In this document: positions 1 to 8,792 of the stretch, one piece after another
Layout of the letters: each line of letters starts with the position of its first letter
Numbering within the stretch: position 1 is the stretch's first letter
Assembly: GCA_023387815.1 (NCBI GenBank)
Contig: JAEWHK010000052.1
Span: 118,180-182,179 of the forward strand
DNA: 64,000 bases
Direction: 5' to 3'
From: Pseudomonadota bacterium
Lineage (GTDB): Bacteria > Pseudomonadota > Gammaproteobacteria > Burkholderiales > Burkholderiaceae_B
Made by a program: the position numbers and the translations under genes
The notes under the pieces: model-generated
What the model was told of the DNA's origin: nothing
Seen by the model: only the letters and a program-made list of their open reading frames with translations
The model's database searches: none

Positions 1-80
1 CTGCCATAGCCCGCTGCCTTAAGGACTTGTTTATCGCGCTCCGTCAGGAAGTCTTCCCAAATTCTCTTGGTTTCGCTCAT
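1..80 (-). CDS. Cysteine hydrolase (isochorismatase family), N-terminal fragment
   Basis: Only the first 26 codons lie in the window; the gene runs off the left edge. The start is the ATG at 80-78. The visible residues include the motif IWEDFLTERDK followed by AAGYG. This is the typical N-terminus of isochorismatase-like cysteine hydrolases such as N-carbamoylsarcosine amidase or maleamate amidohydrolase types. It lies 34 bases downstream of the amidohydrolase gene on the same strand, so it is probably the third gene of that operon. A half-amide or N-carbamoyl hydrolase would fit directly after a cyclic amidohydrolase. The catalytic Asp/Lys/Cys lie outside the window, so the family call rests on the N-terminus and context. 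Confidence 0.6.
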   Translation of the reverse strand, partial: MSETKRIWEDFLTERDKQVLKAAGYG

Positions 81-114
81 GTGTGTTCCTATCAATTAAA
101 GTTCGAAATGGTAA

Positions 115-1485
115 TCAGGGATGTAGGCGTCGCAGAAAGCGGCCGCCGGGCATATTTCTTGTGTCTTCGGTGATTCGACCTTCCTGCGCAATGGTGCGAC
201 CCCGAACCAGCGTGCGAACCGGCCAACCTTTGAGTGTCATGCCTTCATAAGGTGAATAGTCCGAATTTGACTCCAGAACGTCCGGGTTCACAGATCTTTC
301 AAGGTCGGGGTTCACGATCACAAGGTCGGCGTCCTTGCCAATTGCGATGCTTCCCTTTCCTGGCATGCCATATATGGCTGCGGCATTTTCGCTGGCGATT
401 CTCACTAGTGTTTCGAGAGGAATCTGACGCTTGTGATAGCCTTCATGGAGCAGAATAGGCAAAATCATCCCGGTACCAGGAAAGCCGTTACTGGCACCCC
501 AAATATCTTTATCCTTGGTTTCGCGCTTACGCGGCACGTGATCTGAGCCGATGGTCGTGATTGATCCGTCCATGACGCCTTCCCACATGGCTTCCACATC
601 GTCCTGACCTCTGACTGGCGGGTTGACTTTGGCATAGGTGCCGGCAGCCGACTCATCGTTCAGGAATAGATAGTGTGGGCATGTTTCAACGTACATTGGT
701 GGTGCATGTGCAGTGAGGCGATGACGGCGTACTTCGTTCAGTGCTTCCCGGCTGCTCAGGTGTACGATATTAACTGGCGTGCCGGTTTTTGTGGCAAAGT
801 AGCATACGCGATGTACGTTCTCTGCCTCAAGGAAATCGGGACTTTGTTCGTTCCATGCTTTCAGATCGTCGCGCCCCGCTGCACGCAAGGGGTCTCGTAG
901 CAAAGGAATCACTTCGACGTTCTCGCAATGCACGCCAAGAACTGCACCAGGTATTTTTGCGGTTTCACGCAGGGCCGCGAACAATAGGCCGTCATCAATA
1001 TCGGTAAATCCCTTAGAAAGTCCTGCCGCGCCCTTGTACATCATGTAGAGCTTATATGAAGGAACACCGAACCGCCGGGAAATCTCTTCGAGTGTCTCGA
1101 CGTGCAGATGGCTGGTGATGCCGAAGTGAAAACCGAAATCTATGCAGCTCTGTCGTTCAGCACGTTCGCGGACAGAATCAAACGAATCTCGTATATCTGC
1201 CGAGCGATGGAAAGATAGTACCGTTGTCGTACCGCCTAATGCGGCAAAGCGGCTTTCAGTCAGAAAGTCGGTTTCGGGCGAGCCAAAGCCGAAATGGACA
1301 TGCGGGTCGATAACGCCGGGAAGTGTCCATAGACCTTCGCAGTCAATGGTTTCCCGGGCTGTAAGTTCCATGTTGGGTTCAGTGATGGTCGCGATTCGGC
1401 CATCAAGTATGCCGATCTGCCCAGGAGTAAGGCCTTTGCCCGGCAGCATGATTTGAGAGTTGGTCAGTACGAGATCAAGTTGCAT
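115..1485 (-). CDS. Dihydropyrimidinase/hydantoinase-type cyclic amidohydrolase
   Basis: 456-residue metal-dependent amidohydrolase of the dihydropyrimidinase/allantoinase/dihydroorotase group, a normal length for the family. Visible metal ligands are His62 and His64 (DPHVHFG), Lys145 (SYKLYM, the position of the carboxylated lysine), His186 (GVHCEN), His242 (IVHLSS) and Asp315 (GSDHVP). The set is complete, so the enzyme should be active. The family opens cyclic amides, imides or ureides to the half-amide or N-carbamoyl acid. It is second in a minus-strand operon: the aconitase-like gene ends 21 bases upstream and a cysteine hydrolase follows. Exact substrate cannot be read from sequence; a cyclic imide or hydantoin-like ring is the best inference. 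Confidence 0.85.
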   Translation of the reverse strand: MQLDLVLTNSQIMLPGKGLTPGQIGILDGRIATITEPNMELTARETIDCEGLWTLPGVIDPHVHFGFGSPETDFLTESRFAALGGTTTVLSFHRSADIRDSFDSVRERAERQSCIDFGFHFGITSHLHVETLEEISRRFGVPSYKLYMMYKGAAGLSKGFTDIDDGLLFAALRETAKIPGAVLGVHCENVEVIPLLRDPLRAAGRDDLKAWNEQSPDFLEAENVHRVCYFATKTGTPVNIVHLSSREALNEVRRHRLTAHAPPMYVETCPHYLFLNDESAAGTYAKVNPPVRGQDDVEAMWEGVMDGSITTIGSDHVPRKRETKDKDIWGASNGFPGTGMILPILLHEGYHKRQIPLETLVRIASENAAAIYGMPGKGSIAIGKDADLVIVNPDLERSVNPDVLESNSDYSPYEGMTLKGWPVRTLVRGRTIAQEGRITEDTRNMPGGRFLRRLHP

Positions 1486-1506
1486 GTGGTGTTGTCTTGA
1501 ATGTTA

Positions 1507-4227
1507 TTAATGAGTGGCGTTCGAGTGGTCGGCGCTGCGGGCGGCGTTTTCCCGCAGGAAGGAACGCAGTACGCTGGAAGGAATACCGCCCTCCGAAATG
1601 AGTTGACGCTCGGCTGCTGTCAACACCTGTGGGCGAACCTGGAAGCGGATTTCCTGGCCATCCTGACGCGCGATGACATCGACTAGCGTGTTGTCCCTAA
1701 CGGCGGCCTCGATATTTTCAAAATGGAAAGACTCGCTCCCATTTAGGCCCAATTGTCGCCATCCCTGTCCGGCCAGGAATGCGAGCGGTAGAATGCCCAT
1801 GCCGACCAAATTGGCCCGATGAATTCGCTCATAGGATTCGGCGATGACCGCTTGTATCCCCAAAAGGGCGGAGCCTTTCGCGGCCCAGTCTCGGCTGCTG
1901 CCGGTCCCGTATTCCTTGCCTGCCAAGATAATGGTACCTATACTTTCCTCTTGATAACGTGTCGCCGCTTCAAATATCGTCATGGTCTCGTCGTCCGGGT
2001 AGTGCTTTGTGAATCCTCCTTCTACTTCGGGCATCATCAGGTTCTTGATGCGTATATTGGCGAAGGTGGCGCGCGTCATGACTCGATAATTGCAGCGGCG
2101 CGAGACATAGCTGTTAAAGTCACGTGGCGCGATGCCAGCTTCCAGCAGGAACTGGCCGGCCGGTGTATCGCTAGGGATTTCACCGCCCGGAGATATATGA
2201 TCCGTTGTCAGGGAGTCGCCGAAAGCGGCCAGCACGCGCGTCGTTTGTAGTGTGCGTCCCAGGCGTGTCAGTCCGTCGCTTTGCGGGAGTTGTTTGAAAA
2301 ATGGCGGTTCGACAAGATATTGCGAATCGGGATTCCAAGGAAACACCAAACCTTCGGGTGCGGGCAGGTTGCGCCATATTTCCGTGTCGATCAAACTGGC
2401 ATCGTAAGTTTGAGTGAAAGTATCGGGACGGTTAGCCAGAGGCAGCAGTTCGTCGGTTTCTTCCTGTGTTGGCCAGATATCGCGCAGATAAATGGCCTTG
2501 CCTTCTTGGTCGACACCTAAAGGTTCCCTTTCGAAATCAATGTCGATTCGTCCTGCCAGCGCATAGGCAACGACAAGAGGCGGTGCGCCGATGTAATTTG
2601 CACGAATCAGTTTATGTATTCGACCTTCGAAATTGCGGTTACCAGACAAGGCTGCAGCGACGACCAGGCCTTTCCTTTCGATTTGCTCGGCTACGGCTTC
2701 GTCCAATGGACCTGATTTTCCACCACAGGTGGTGCAGCCGTATCCGATCAGGTGAAACCCGAGTGAGGCCAGCGGCGCCAGTAAATTAGCCTCTTCCAGA
2801 TACCGCGTTACGGTCCGCGATCCCGGGGCGAGCGAGGTCTTGACCCACGCTGGCACGGTCAGGCCCAGGCCGACCGCCTTGCTGGCCACTAGTCCTGCCG
2901 CGATCATCACACCTGGATTGGAAGTGTTAGTGCACGAGGTGATCGCAGCGAGTACCACGGCACCATGGCCCAGTTTATCAATACTGTCGACTTTCGTCGC
3001 TGGTTGGCGCTTTGGTAGCTTCGGCGCATCGAATCCCCCTTCAGACAGGGGCATGCTCAGGCGTTTCGTGAAGTCTTTGGCGACAAGATCGATCGACAAC
3101 CGATCCTGCGGTCGGCGCGGCCCCGCCATTGAGGGGCGTGCCTGTGACAAGTCGATCTCTACTATGCGACTGTAGCGAGGCGTCTGATCAGGAGAAGTAC
3201 GGAACAGGCCGTTCGCTTTTCCGTAGACTTCGATGCGTTCAACATGCTCTGGCTCGCGCCCCGAGCTGCGCAGATAGTCGAGAGTGCGTTCGTCGATCGG
3301 AAAAAAGCCACAGGTTGCACCGTATTCGGGTGCCATATTGGCGATCGTCGCACGTTCCTGTACGGATAATGTAGGAAGCGCCGAACCGAAAAATTCAACC
3401 ATTGTGCCGGTAACGCCATATTCGCGTAAGGCCTGGGTGATAAGCAGGGCCGCGTCCGTCGTCTGGGCCGGTGGTGGGATAGTCCCAACCAGCCTGACGC
3501 CAATCACTTCCGGAATAGGGAATGTATAGGCGTGTCCTAGCAGAGCTGCCTCAGCGTCGATGCCGCCTACGCCCCAGCCCAGGACGCCAAGCGCGTTAAT
3601 CATAGGCGTGTGAGAGTCGCCTCCGATAACGAAATCCGGATACGTCCAGGTTTCGCCGTTCCGCTGCTCAATAGCAACCACCGAGGCGATATGTTCCAGA
3701 TTAACCTGGTGGATTATTCCGGTGCCGGGCGGAAATACTCGCAAGCCCCGGAATGCCTGTTGCGCCCATTTCAGAAACGTATATCTTTCCTCATTGCGAT
3801 CAAACTCGTGCCTCAGATTCTGGACCACGGCGTTCTTGTTCCCCCAAATGTCCACTTGCAAAGAATGGTCTACCACCAGATCGACTGGAATGCGGGTATC
3901 GACTGTGGCCGGATCGCCGTTATTGCGCGCTACGGCGTCGCGCAGTGCCGCCAGGTCCTGGAGTACGGGTAAGCCGCTGGAGTCGGGGAGAATGACCCGT
4001 GCGACATGCAATGGCAGTTCGGCACCGATATTCTCTTGCCAACTGAGCAGCGCAGTCACTTCACTATCGGCAACGTTCAGACCCCATGTCCTATGACGAC
4101 ATACGTTCTCGAGAAGGATGCGTATGACGTACGGAAAGCACGATAAGGACAGCCCGGCTGCCGAGGTGACTGCTTCTAAGTTGGTATAGCGAAAAGATTG
4201 CTGACGTATCTGAATGTGTTGAGTCAT
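1507..4227 (-). CDS. AcnA-type aconitase-family hydratase
   Basis: 906-residue protein of the AcnA/IRP monomeric aconitase family, full length. The three cysteines expected to hold the 4Fe-4S cluster are present at about residues 432 (ITSCTNTSNP), 498 and 501 (GYGCTTCGG). Active-site regions such as DHSLQVD and GVLGWGVGGI are also present. Some normally invariant stretches differ: the family's GTDSHTT reads GGDSHTP here, and CIGNSGPL reads CGGKSGPL. It begins a minus-strand operon with a cyclic amidohydrolase and a cysteine hydrolase, and lies divergent to a methylisocitrate-lyase-type gene. That context points to a catabolic hydratase for a substituted maleate-, citraconate- or aconitate-like acid rather than the housekeeping TCA enzyme. 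Start is the ATG at 4227; no strong ribosome-binding site is visible. Confidence 0.85.
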   Translation of the reverse strand: MTQHIQIRQQSFRYTNLEAVTSAAGLSLSCFPYVIRILLENVCRHRTWGLNVADSEVTALLSWQENIGAELPLHVARVILPDSSGLPVLQDLAALRDAVARNNGDPATVDTRIPVDLVVDHSLQVDIWGNKNAVVQNLRHEFDRNEERYTFLKWAQQAFRGLRVFPPGTGIIHQVNLEHIASVVAIEQRNGETWTYPDFVIGGDSHTPMINALGVLGWGVGGIDAEAALLGHAYTFPIPEVIGVRLVGTIPPPAQTTDAALLITQALREYGVTGTMVEFFGSALPTLSVQERATIANMAPEYGATCGFFPIDERTLDYLRSSGREPEHVERIEVYGKANGLFRTSPDQTPRYSRIVEIDLSQARPSMAGPRRPQDRLSIDLVAKDFTKRLSMPLSEGGFDAPKLPKRQPATKVDSIDKLGHGAVVLAAITSCTNTSNPGVMIAAGLVASKAVGLGLTVPAWVKTSLAPGSRTVTRYLEEANLLAPLASLGFHLIGYGCTTCGGKSGPLDEAVAEQIERKGLVVAAALSGNRNFEGRIHKLIRANYIGAPPLVVAYALAGRIDIDFEREPLGVDQEGKAIYLRDIWPTQEETDELLPLANRPDTFTQTYDASLIDTEIWRNLPAPEGLVFPWNPDSQYLVEPPFFKQLPQSDGLTRLGRTLQTTRVLAAFGDSLTTDHISPGGEIPSDTPAGQFLLEAGIAPRDFNSYVSRRCNYRVMTRATFANIRIKNLMMPEVEGGFTKHYPDDETMTIFEAATRYQEESIGTIILAGKEYGTGSSRDWAAKGSALLGIQAVIAESYERIHRANLVGMGILPLAFLAGQGWRQLGLNGSESFHFENIEAAVRDNTLVDVIARQDGQEIRFQVRPQVLTAAERQLISEGGIPSSVLRSFLRENAARSADHSNATH

Positions 4228-4563
4228 CTCAATAGCGTAAAGGATATGTGAGGCACTGCATTAAGGTTATGACTATCAGGATTAAATGTCAACAGTTATC
4301 ATAATAAGTTAATGAGTGCATTAATCTTAAAAATTTCTAATAGAAAGAATTATTATAAAAAATAACGTGATTAATCAATATATTAAATACAAATCACTCA
4401 ATATATTTAGTCTATTCAGCTAACAGCATTGGAAGTTGTCTCGTAAAAAAGAGTTGACAGTTTTGGGACTTGATTGATAATCTGACCTTCAATCGAGGTC
4501 TCCCATCCTGCGCGATTTCGCTGCAGGCCAAAATGTGTTTACTTTTCTAGGATTGAACTAAGA
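4228..4563. other. AT-rich divergent intergenic region
   Basis: This 336-base stretch separates the minus-strand hydratase operon from the plus-strand lyase operon. It is clearly richer in A+T than the flanking genes. It holds one good sigma-70-like promoter for the plus-strand operon (separate entry) and presumably the hydratase promoter on the other strand. No gene is seen. No regulator gene is adjacent; the nearest regulator is the GntR gene at 8052-8792. Confidence 0.6.
4454..4481 (+). promoter_or_regulatory. Probable sigma-70 promoter for the lyase/SDR/Bug operon
   Basis: A perfect -35 hexamer TTGACA (4454-4459) is followed after 16 bases by GATAAT (4476-4481). This lies about 80 bases upstream of the ATG at 4564. 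It is the best promoter-like match in the divergent region. Confidence 0.6.
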
Positions 4564-5457
4564 ATGAATAGCGCCAGCAAATTTCGGGCATTGCTAAACA
4601 GTGAAGCCTTTATCGTTTCACCCGGTGTATACGATGGTTATAGTATCCGTCTGGTTGAAGCCGCTGGCTTCAAGACGGCCTGCACCAGCGGTGCCGCACT
4701 ATCTAATTCCCTGCTCGGCGTGCCCGACATCGGAGTCATGGGACTGGCCGAAAACGTTAACCATTGCCGTAATCTGGCGCGTTCGGTTTCCATTCCCCTG
4801 ACGGCAGATGCCGATACGGGATATGGCAATCCTGTCAATGTTTTTCATACCGTGAAATCGTTCGAAGAGGCGGGCGTTGCGGGGATCAACCTTGAGGATC
4901 AGGTCAGCCCCAAGCGCTGCGGTCACATGCCAGGCAAGGACGTGGTCAGCCAGGCGGAAATGGTAAAGAAAATCGAAGCTGCGTGCCTGGCGCGTCGGAA
5001 TGATGACTTTGTTATCGTTGCACGAACAGACTCCCTGGCAGTGGAGGGAATCGAAGGCACTATCAGGCGAGCTAAAGCCTATGCTACGGCGGGCGCGGAT
5101 ATGTTATTTCCGGACGCGGTGCGTACCGAAGATGATATCAAACGCATTGTCGATGCTGCGGGCATTCCGGTAAGTATCAATATGGGATTCGGCATTCGCG
5201 CGCGTCCCACGACACCTCTAATTCCACTGCCTCGGCTTAAAGAGCTGGGAGTCCGGCGCATTAGTCTTCCTCGCATGCTACCGGCGGCCGCAATTCATGG
5301 TATGCAGCAGGCATTAGGCGTCATGCGGGAAGTGATCGACACTGGCAAGCCGGCTGACCGGCCTGATCTGCTTGTGGGTATCGAGGACATTATGAAGCTT
5401 ATGGATTATGAAAACATGCGTGCCCTTGAAAAGCGCCTAACCACACTGGATGCGTGA
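4564..5457 (+). CDS. Isocitrate lyase/PEP mutase family lyase (2-methylisocitrate-lyase-like)
   Basis: 297 residues, the usual length for PrpB, 2,3-dimethylmalate lyase and carboxyPEP mutase. The metal site is visible as Asp82 and Asp84 (TADADTGYG) and Glu111 (LEDQ). The lyase signature KRCGH is present at 117-121 with catalytic Cys119, which marks a C-C lyase rather than a phosphonate mutase. These enzymes split 2-hydroxy dicarboxylic or tricarboxylic acids into an oxoacid (pyruvate or glyoxylate) plus a carboxylic acid. It opens the plus-strand operon opposite the aconitase-like hydratase. A hydratase plus a lyase of these two families is the chemistry used in the methylcitrate cycle and in 2,3-dimethylmaleate degradation. 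No prpC-like synthase is nearby, so the methylcitrate cycle itself is not supported. Confidence 0.85.
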   Translation: MNSASKFRALLNSEAFIVSPGVYDGYSIRLVEAAGFKTACTSGAALSNSLLGVPDIGVMGLAENVNHCRNLARSVSIPLTADADTGYGNPVNVFHTVKSFEEAGVAGINLEDQVSPKRCGHMPGKDVVSQAEMVKKIEAACLARRNDDFVIVARTDSLAVEGIEGTIRRAKAYATAGADMLFPDAVRTEDDIKRIVDAAGIPVSINMGFGIRARPTTPLIPLPRLKELGVRRISLPRMLPAAAIHGMQQALGVMREVIDTGKPADRPDLLVGIEDIMKLMDYENMRALEKRLTTLDA

Positions 5458-5464
5458 GAAAGCG

Positions 5465-6172
5465 ATGTGCGCTGATCGAGTCGCCGTGATTACCGGTTCA
5501 GCATCGGGTATCGGCCTTGCGCTCGCGCGGCAACTGCTGGAGGCGGGCTGGATTGTGCATGGCATCGATCGACAGAGTTCTCCCGAGATTAGCCTGGCGT
5601 CTTACTTTCATCATCAGTGCGATTTGGCAGACCCAATCAGTCTCGAAGGTCTGGAGGAGGCACTGCCCGGAGAAGTGCGCGCCTTCGTGCATTGTGCCGG
5701 AATTATGCGCAGCGGCGGCGCGTTTGATGCCAGTCGACAGGACACAGAATTACTGTGGTCCGTGCACGGTGCAGCTGCGTTACAGCTAGTGGGACTGGTA
5801 GCGCCGCGTCTGACGCGAGGGCAGGGACGAATTGTGCTGGTATCGAGTCGCGCAGTTTTAGGCCGTGCGCAGCGGGCAGCGTATGCGGCAACCAAGGCTG
5901 CACAAATCGGCATGGCGCGCAGTCTTGCTGCCGAACTGATCAGCCTGGGTATTACTGTCAATGTCGTGGCTCCTGGCGCAGTTGACACCCCCATGCTCAG
6001 CGATCCGGCGCGCGGTGCGCCTGCAATGATCGATCTGCCAATAGGGCGTTTGATCCGTGTCGAAGAAGTCACTGCGGCAATTGTGTTTTTTCTTTCTACC
6101 GAGGCTGGCGCCATTACAGGGCAGACGCTGTATGTCTGTGGCGGCGCTTCGCTTGGCGGGGGGACAGTATGA
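5465..6172 (+). CDS. SDR-family NAD(P)-dependent oxidoreductase (first of two)
   Basis: About 235 residues from the ATG at 5465. An upstream in-frame ATG at 5450 overlaps the lyase stop codon; the later start is preferred because the Rossmann strand then begins at the usual distance and GAGAAAG lies just upstream. The cofactor loop TGSASGIG and the YxxxK active-site motif (YAATK) are present, with serine in VSSR. It is a classical short-chain dehydrogenase that oxidises an alcohol or reduces a ketone. It overlaps the next SDR gene by ATGA, so the two are translationally coupled and probably act on the same or related intermediates. Confidence 0.85.
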   Translation: MCADRVAVITGSASGIGLALARQLLEAGWIVHGIDRQSSPEISLASYFHHQCDLADPISLEGLEEALPGEVRAFVHCAGIMRSGGAFDASRQDTELLWSVHGAAALQLVGLVAPRLTRGQGRIVLVSSRAVLGRAQRAAYAATKAAQIGMARSLAAELISLGITVNVVAPGAVDTPMLSDPARGAPAMIDLPIGRLIRVEEVTAAIVFFLSTEAGAITGQTLYVCGGASLGGGTV

Positions 6173-6927
6173 GTTGTATGACGGATATCTCAACTCAGGT
6201 TGTTGTGATTACCGGTGGAGCTGGCGACCTGGGCTGGGCAATTGCGCAGGCCTGCCTAGATGCCGGAGCCCGGGTCACGTTGGTAGACCAAGATCAATCA
6301 GCGTTGCTCAGGCGAGGCGATGTAAAAGATCCTCGGCTGTTGCGGTTGCAGTGCGACATTTCTAATTCGGAACAGACCCGAACTGTGATTGACACTGTAG
6401 TGGAGCACTGGGGTCGTCTGGATGTACTGGTAAATAACGCAGCGGTCGTTACACCGACCGCGAAGTTAGGTGAGTTGTCACTTGAGCACTGGCATCAGGC
6501 GATGGCAGTCAATCTGACCGGAGCCTGGCTTATGAGCAAATGGGCGTTGATTCCAATGCGTCGAGCGCGAAGCGGACTGGTGCTCAATATCGCGTCGCAA
6601 CTTGGCAGCGTCGCCGCTCCAGGGCGGGGCGCCTACAGTGCCAGCAAGGCGGGTCTGATTGCGATGGCGCGTGCGCTCGCTGTGGATTACGCCGAAGAAG
6701 GAATTCGTGCGTTGAGCCTTTCGCCGGGCGCCGTTCTCACTAGTCGTGTGCTGGGCCGTTACGGTAGCGCTAAAGCTGCTAGCGATGCTTTGGCGCACCG
6801 ATATCCAATCAGGCGATTGGGCGCAGTGCAAGAGGTAGCGCAGACAGCGCTTTTCCTAATGAGCAGGAGCGCGTCGTTCATGACAGGTACGGACGTTCGC
6901 GTGGATGGAGGTTACACCGCAATATAG
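6169..6927 (+). CDS. SDR-family NAD(P)-dependent oxidoreductase (second of two)
   Basis: 252-residue classical SDR. TGGAGDLG at 15-22 is the dinucleotide loop, NNAAV follows at about 89, and the catalytic Ser143, Tyr156 and Lys160 (YSASK) are all visible. Its start overlaps the stop of the previous SDR by four bases, and a GGGGG-type ribosome-binding stretch lies upstream. It is distinct in sequence from its partner, so this is a pair of different dehydrogenases rather than a recent duplication. It is followed by a Bug binding protein in the same operon. Confidence 0.87.
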   Translation: MSCMTDISTQVVVITGGAGDLGWAIAQACLDAGARVTLVDQDQSALLRRGDVKDPRLLRLQCDISNSEQTRTVIDTVVEHWGRLDVLVNNAAVVTPTAKLGELSLEHWHQAMAVNLTGAWLMSKWALIPMRRARSGLVLNIASQLGSVAAPGRGAYSASKAGLIAMARALAVDYAEEGIRALSLSPGAVLTSRVLGRYGSAKAASDALAHRYPIRRLGAVQEVAQTALFLMSRSASFMTGTDVRVDGGYTAI

Positions 6928-6988
6928 CGGCGATTTTTGCGTTGCATTTTTAATGTTTACATTGACTCAACAGAGAGAGATAGAACAC

Positions 6989-8026
6989 ATGAATACGAGG
7001 AAATTCTTCAATACCGGTACTCGCTTAAGTCGCAGTCTGCTCGGGCGTGCTGCGCTGACACTATTAATCGGCACTTTCAGCTTGTCAGCAATGAACGAGG
7101 CGGCGGCCGATGACTCCGTGACAGACTATCCAACCCGCCCCGTTACCGTCGTCGTGCCGTTTCCTGCTGGGGGCGCGACCGATATTACCGCTCGCCTGGT
7201 CGCCGATGGACTCGCCAAAAAATGGGGGCAATCAGTCATTGTCGAAAATCGTCCGGGAGTGGGTGGTAACCTGGGGTCAGAATATGTAGCTCGTGCAAAG
7301 CCGGACGGCTATACGTTAGTTCTCGGGGTAACAGGATCTCACGGGATCAATACTTCGCTCTATAAAAATATGCGCTATGACCCCAGCAAGGACTTCGAGC
7401 CCATCACCCAAGCCACGCTGTACCCTAATGCGATCATCGTGAATAATAAAGTGCCTGCCAGCAATCTGACAGAATTGATCGCACTATTGAAGGAAAAAAG
7501 TGCAACACAGTATTCCTACGGTTCGGATGGCAACGGCACCGCTTCACATTTGGGTATGGAACTGCTAAAGAACCGCAGCGGGTTTGAACTGTTGCATATT
7601 CCCTATCGTGGCAGTACGCCAATGGTGACTGATTTACTAGGTGGACAAATCCAAGTGGGAATTACCGGGCTGCCAGCAGTGCAAGCTTACGCGAAAAGCG
7701 GTAAGCTGAAGATCATTGCGCTTACCACTGCCGAGCGCTTTGCCAGCGCCAAGGAATATCCTACTGTGGCCGAGCAGGGATTTCCGGGCTTTGCTGCGCC
7801 GCCGTGGTCCGGCTTCTTTGCACCAAAAGGGACGCCCAAAGCATTAGTTGAAAAAATTTCGGCTGACATGCGCGAGGTCATGTCCGATCCGACTGCCAAG
7901 GAGAAGATGACAGCAGCGGGCAGTGAATTCACTCCGTCTACCCCTGAGGCGTTTGGCGATTTCGTGGACGAGGAAATCGTTAAGTGGCGCGAGGCTGTAA
8001 AAATTTCAGGCGCGCGCGTGGAATAA
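6989..8026 (+). CDS. Bug-family (TctC-like) periplasmic solute-binding protein
   Basis: 345 residues from the ATG at 6989, preceded by an AGAGAGAGA ribosome-binding stretch; a longer reading from 6905 overlaps the SDR gene and lacks a signal peptide at its N-terminus. The N-terminus has basic residues, a hydrophobic segment (about 23-40) and a probable signal cleavage site after Ala-Ala-Ala. The Bug fingerprint is clear: YPTRPVTVVVPFPAGG, then the ENRPGVGG loop and AKPDGYT. These proteins bind small carboxylates or amides in the periplasm. No TctA/TctB membrane genes are nearby, which is common for this expanded family. It closes the plus-strand operon and probably captures the pathway substrate. 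Confidence 0.9.
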   Translation: MNTRKFFNTGTRLSRSLLGRAALTLLIGTFSLSAMNEAAADDSVTDYPTRPVTVVVPFPAGGATDITARLVADGLAKKWGQSVIVENRPGVGGNLGSEYVARAKPDGYTLVLGVTGSHGINTSLYKNMRYDPSKDFEPITQATLYPNAIIVNNKVPASNLTELIALLKEKSATQYSYGSDGNGTASHLGMELLKNRSGFELLHIPYRGSTPMVTDLLGGQIQVGITGLPAVQAYAKSGKLKIIALTTAERFASAKEYPTVAEQGFPGFAAPPWSGFFAPKGTPKALVEKISADMREVMSDPTAKEKMTAAGSEFTPSTPEAFGDFVDEEIVKWREAVKISGARVE

Positions 8027-8039
8027 TACCTACTACCCC

Positions 8040-8073
8040 GGATGCAAGGCCCTACATTTCCCGCTTTGCATCC
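8040..8073. other. Inverted repeat between convergent genes
   Basis: GGATGCAA (8040-8047) pairs perfectly with TTGCATCC (8066-8073). It sits where the Bug gene and the gntR gene converge and overlaps the last codons of gntR. There is no T-tract on either strand, so it is at best a weak bidirectional termination or stability hairpin. Confidence 0.35.
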
Positions 8074-8792
8074 AGCAGCAGGGTGAACCGTCCGGCAGGA
8101 TGCAGCGTTACACTGATTTCGACCACTTCGTCATGAATGTCGATATACCGCCTGATCACTTTCAGGGCAGAGGCGGGCGAGGGGGTCTGCAGCACGGACT
8201 CCAATTCTGTCGGCACAATAATGGAGTCAATTTCCTGGTTGACGGCCTTGAGTTTGATGTTGAATTCGTCTTCCAATATTGAACTGATCAATACGTCAGG
8301 CATAGACTTGATCCGGTCGGCCAGCAATGCCAGATCCAGTCCCGTCGGCACAACATAAATATCCGTCCAGCCGATTGGCAATTTATCTCCGGCCTTGCCG
8401 TAACGCATGGTTGATACTTTCAATGCATGCAATCCTGGCTCAAGACCCAGTTCTGCGGCCAATTGTTTATCGAGCACGATCTGCTCGACTGCCTGAACCA
8501 CTTTCTTATTCAGATTACTGAATTGCACCAGATCATTGATTGAGTTGAGCCGGTGCAAATACATATTTTGCGGCACGGCTGACTCGACGCGCGTGCCCAG
8601 TTTCTTCGTACGACTGACAAATCCCTGGCGGGCGAGTTCTGCAATGGCGGAGCGTATGGTCTGCCGACTAGCGCTGTACATGGCCGACAACTCGAATTCT
8701 GTCGGCAACAGCCCCCCGATCTGATATTTGCCGGATGCAATATCGTCTTTCAGGCTTAGCGCAATTTCGTTGTATTTAGTCAGCTTTTTCAT
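8052..8792 (-). CDS. GntR-family transcriptional regulator (HutC/UTRA type)
   Basis: 246 residues. An N-terminal winged helix (about 5-70) has the GntR pattern, including LPTEFELS and SRQTIRSAIAEL. A C-terminal ligand-binding domain of UTRA type follows (about 90-240). It is divergent from the lyase/Bug/fumarase operon, and two copies of a palindromic 12-mer lie between the two genes, so it probably represses that operon until an inducer binds. A TATAAT hexamer lies only seven bases upstream of the ATG, which suggests a leaderless or nearly leaderless transcript. It could also act on the upstream operon, but the binding-site-like repeats favour the downstream one. Confidence 0.85.
   Translation of the reverse strand: MKKLTKYNEIALSLKDDIASGKYQIGGLLPTEFELSAMYSASRQTIRSAIAELARQGFVSRTKKLGTRVESAVPQNMYLHRLNSINDLVQFSNLNKKVVQAVEQIVLDKQLAAELGLEPGLHALKVSTMRYGKAGDKLPIGWTDIYVVPTGLDLALLADRIKSMPDVLISSILEDEFNIKLKAVNQEIDSIIVPTELESVLQTPSPASALKVIRRYIDIHDEVVEISVTLHPAGRFTLLLDAKREM

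Noticed and set aside
4564..5457. Methylcitrate cycle (prp) operon
   Set aside because: The lyase and an aconitase-family gene are present, but no methylcitrate synthase or PrpR/PrpF-like gene is seen, and amidohydrolase genes share the operon.
5614..6114. 166-codon minus-strand frame
   Set aside because: Antisense to a complete SDR gene with intact cofactor and catalytic motifs; composition is typical of an antisense frame.
8040..8073. Rho-independent terminator between the Bug and gntR genes
   Set aside because: The stem is only 8 bp with an 18-base loop and there is no T-tract on either strand.
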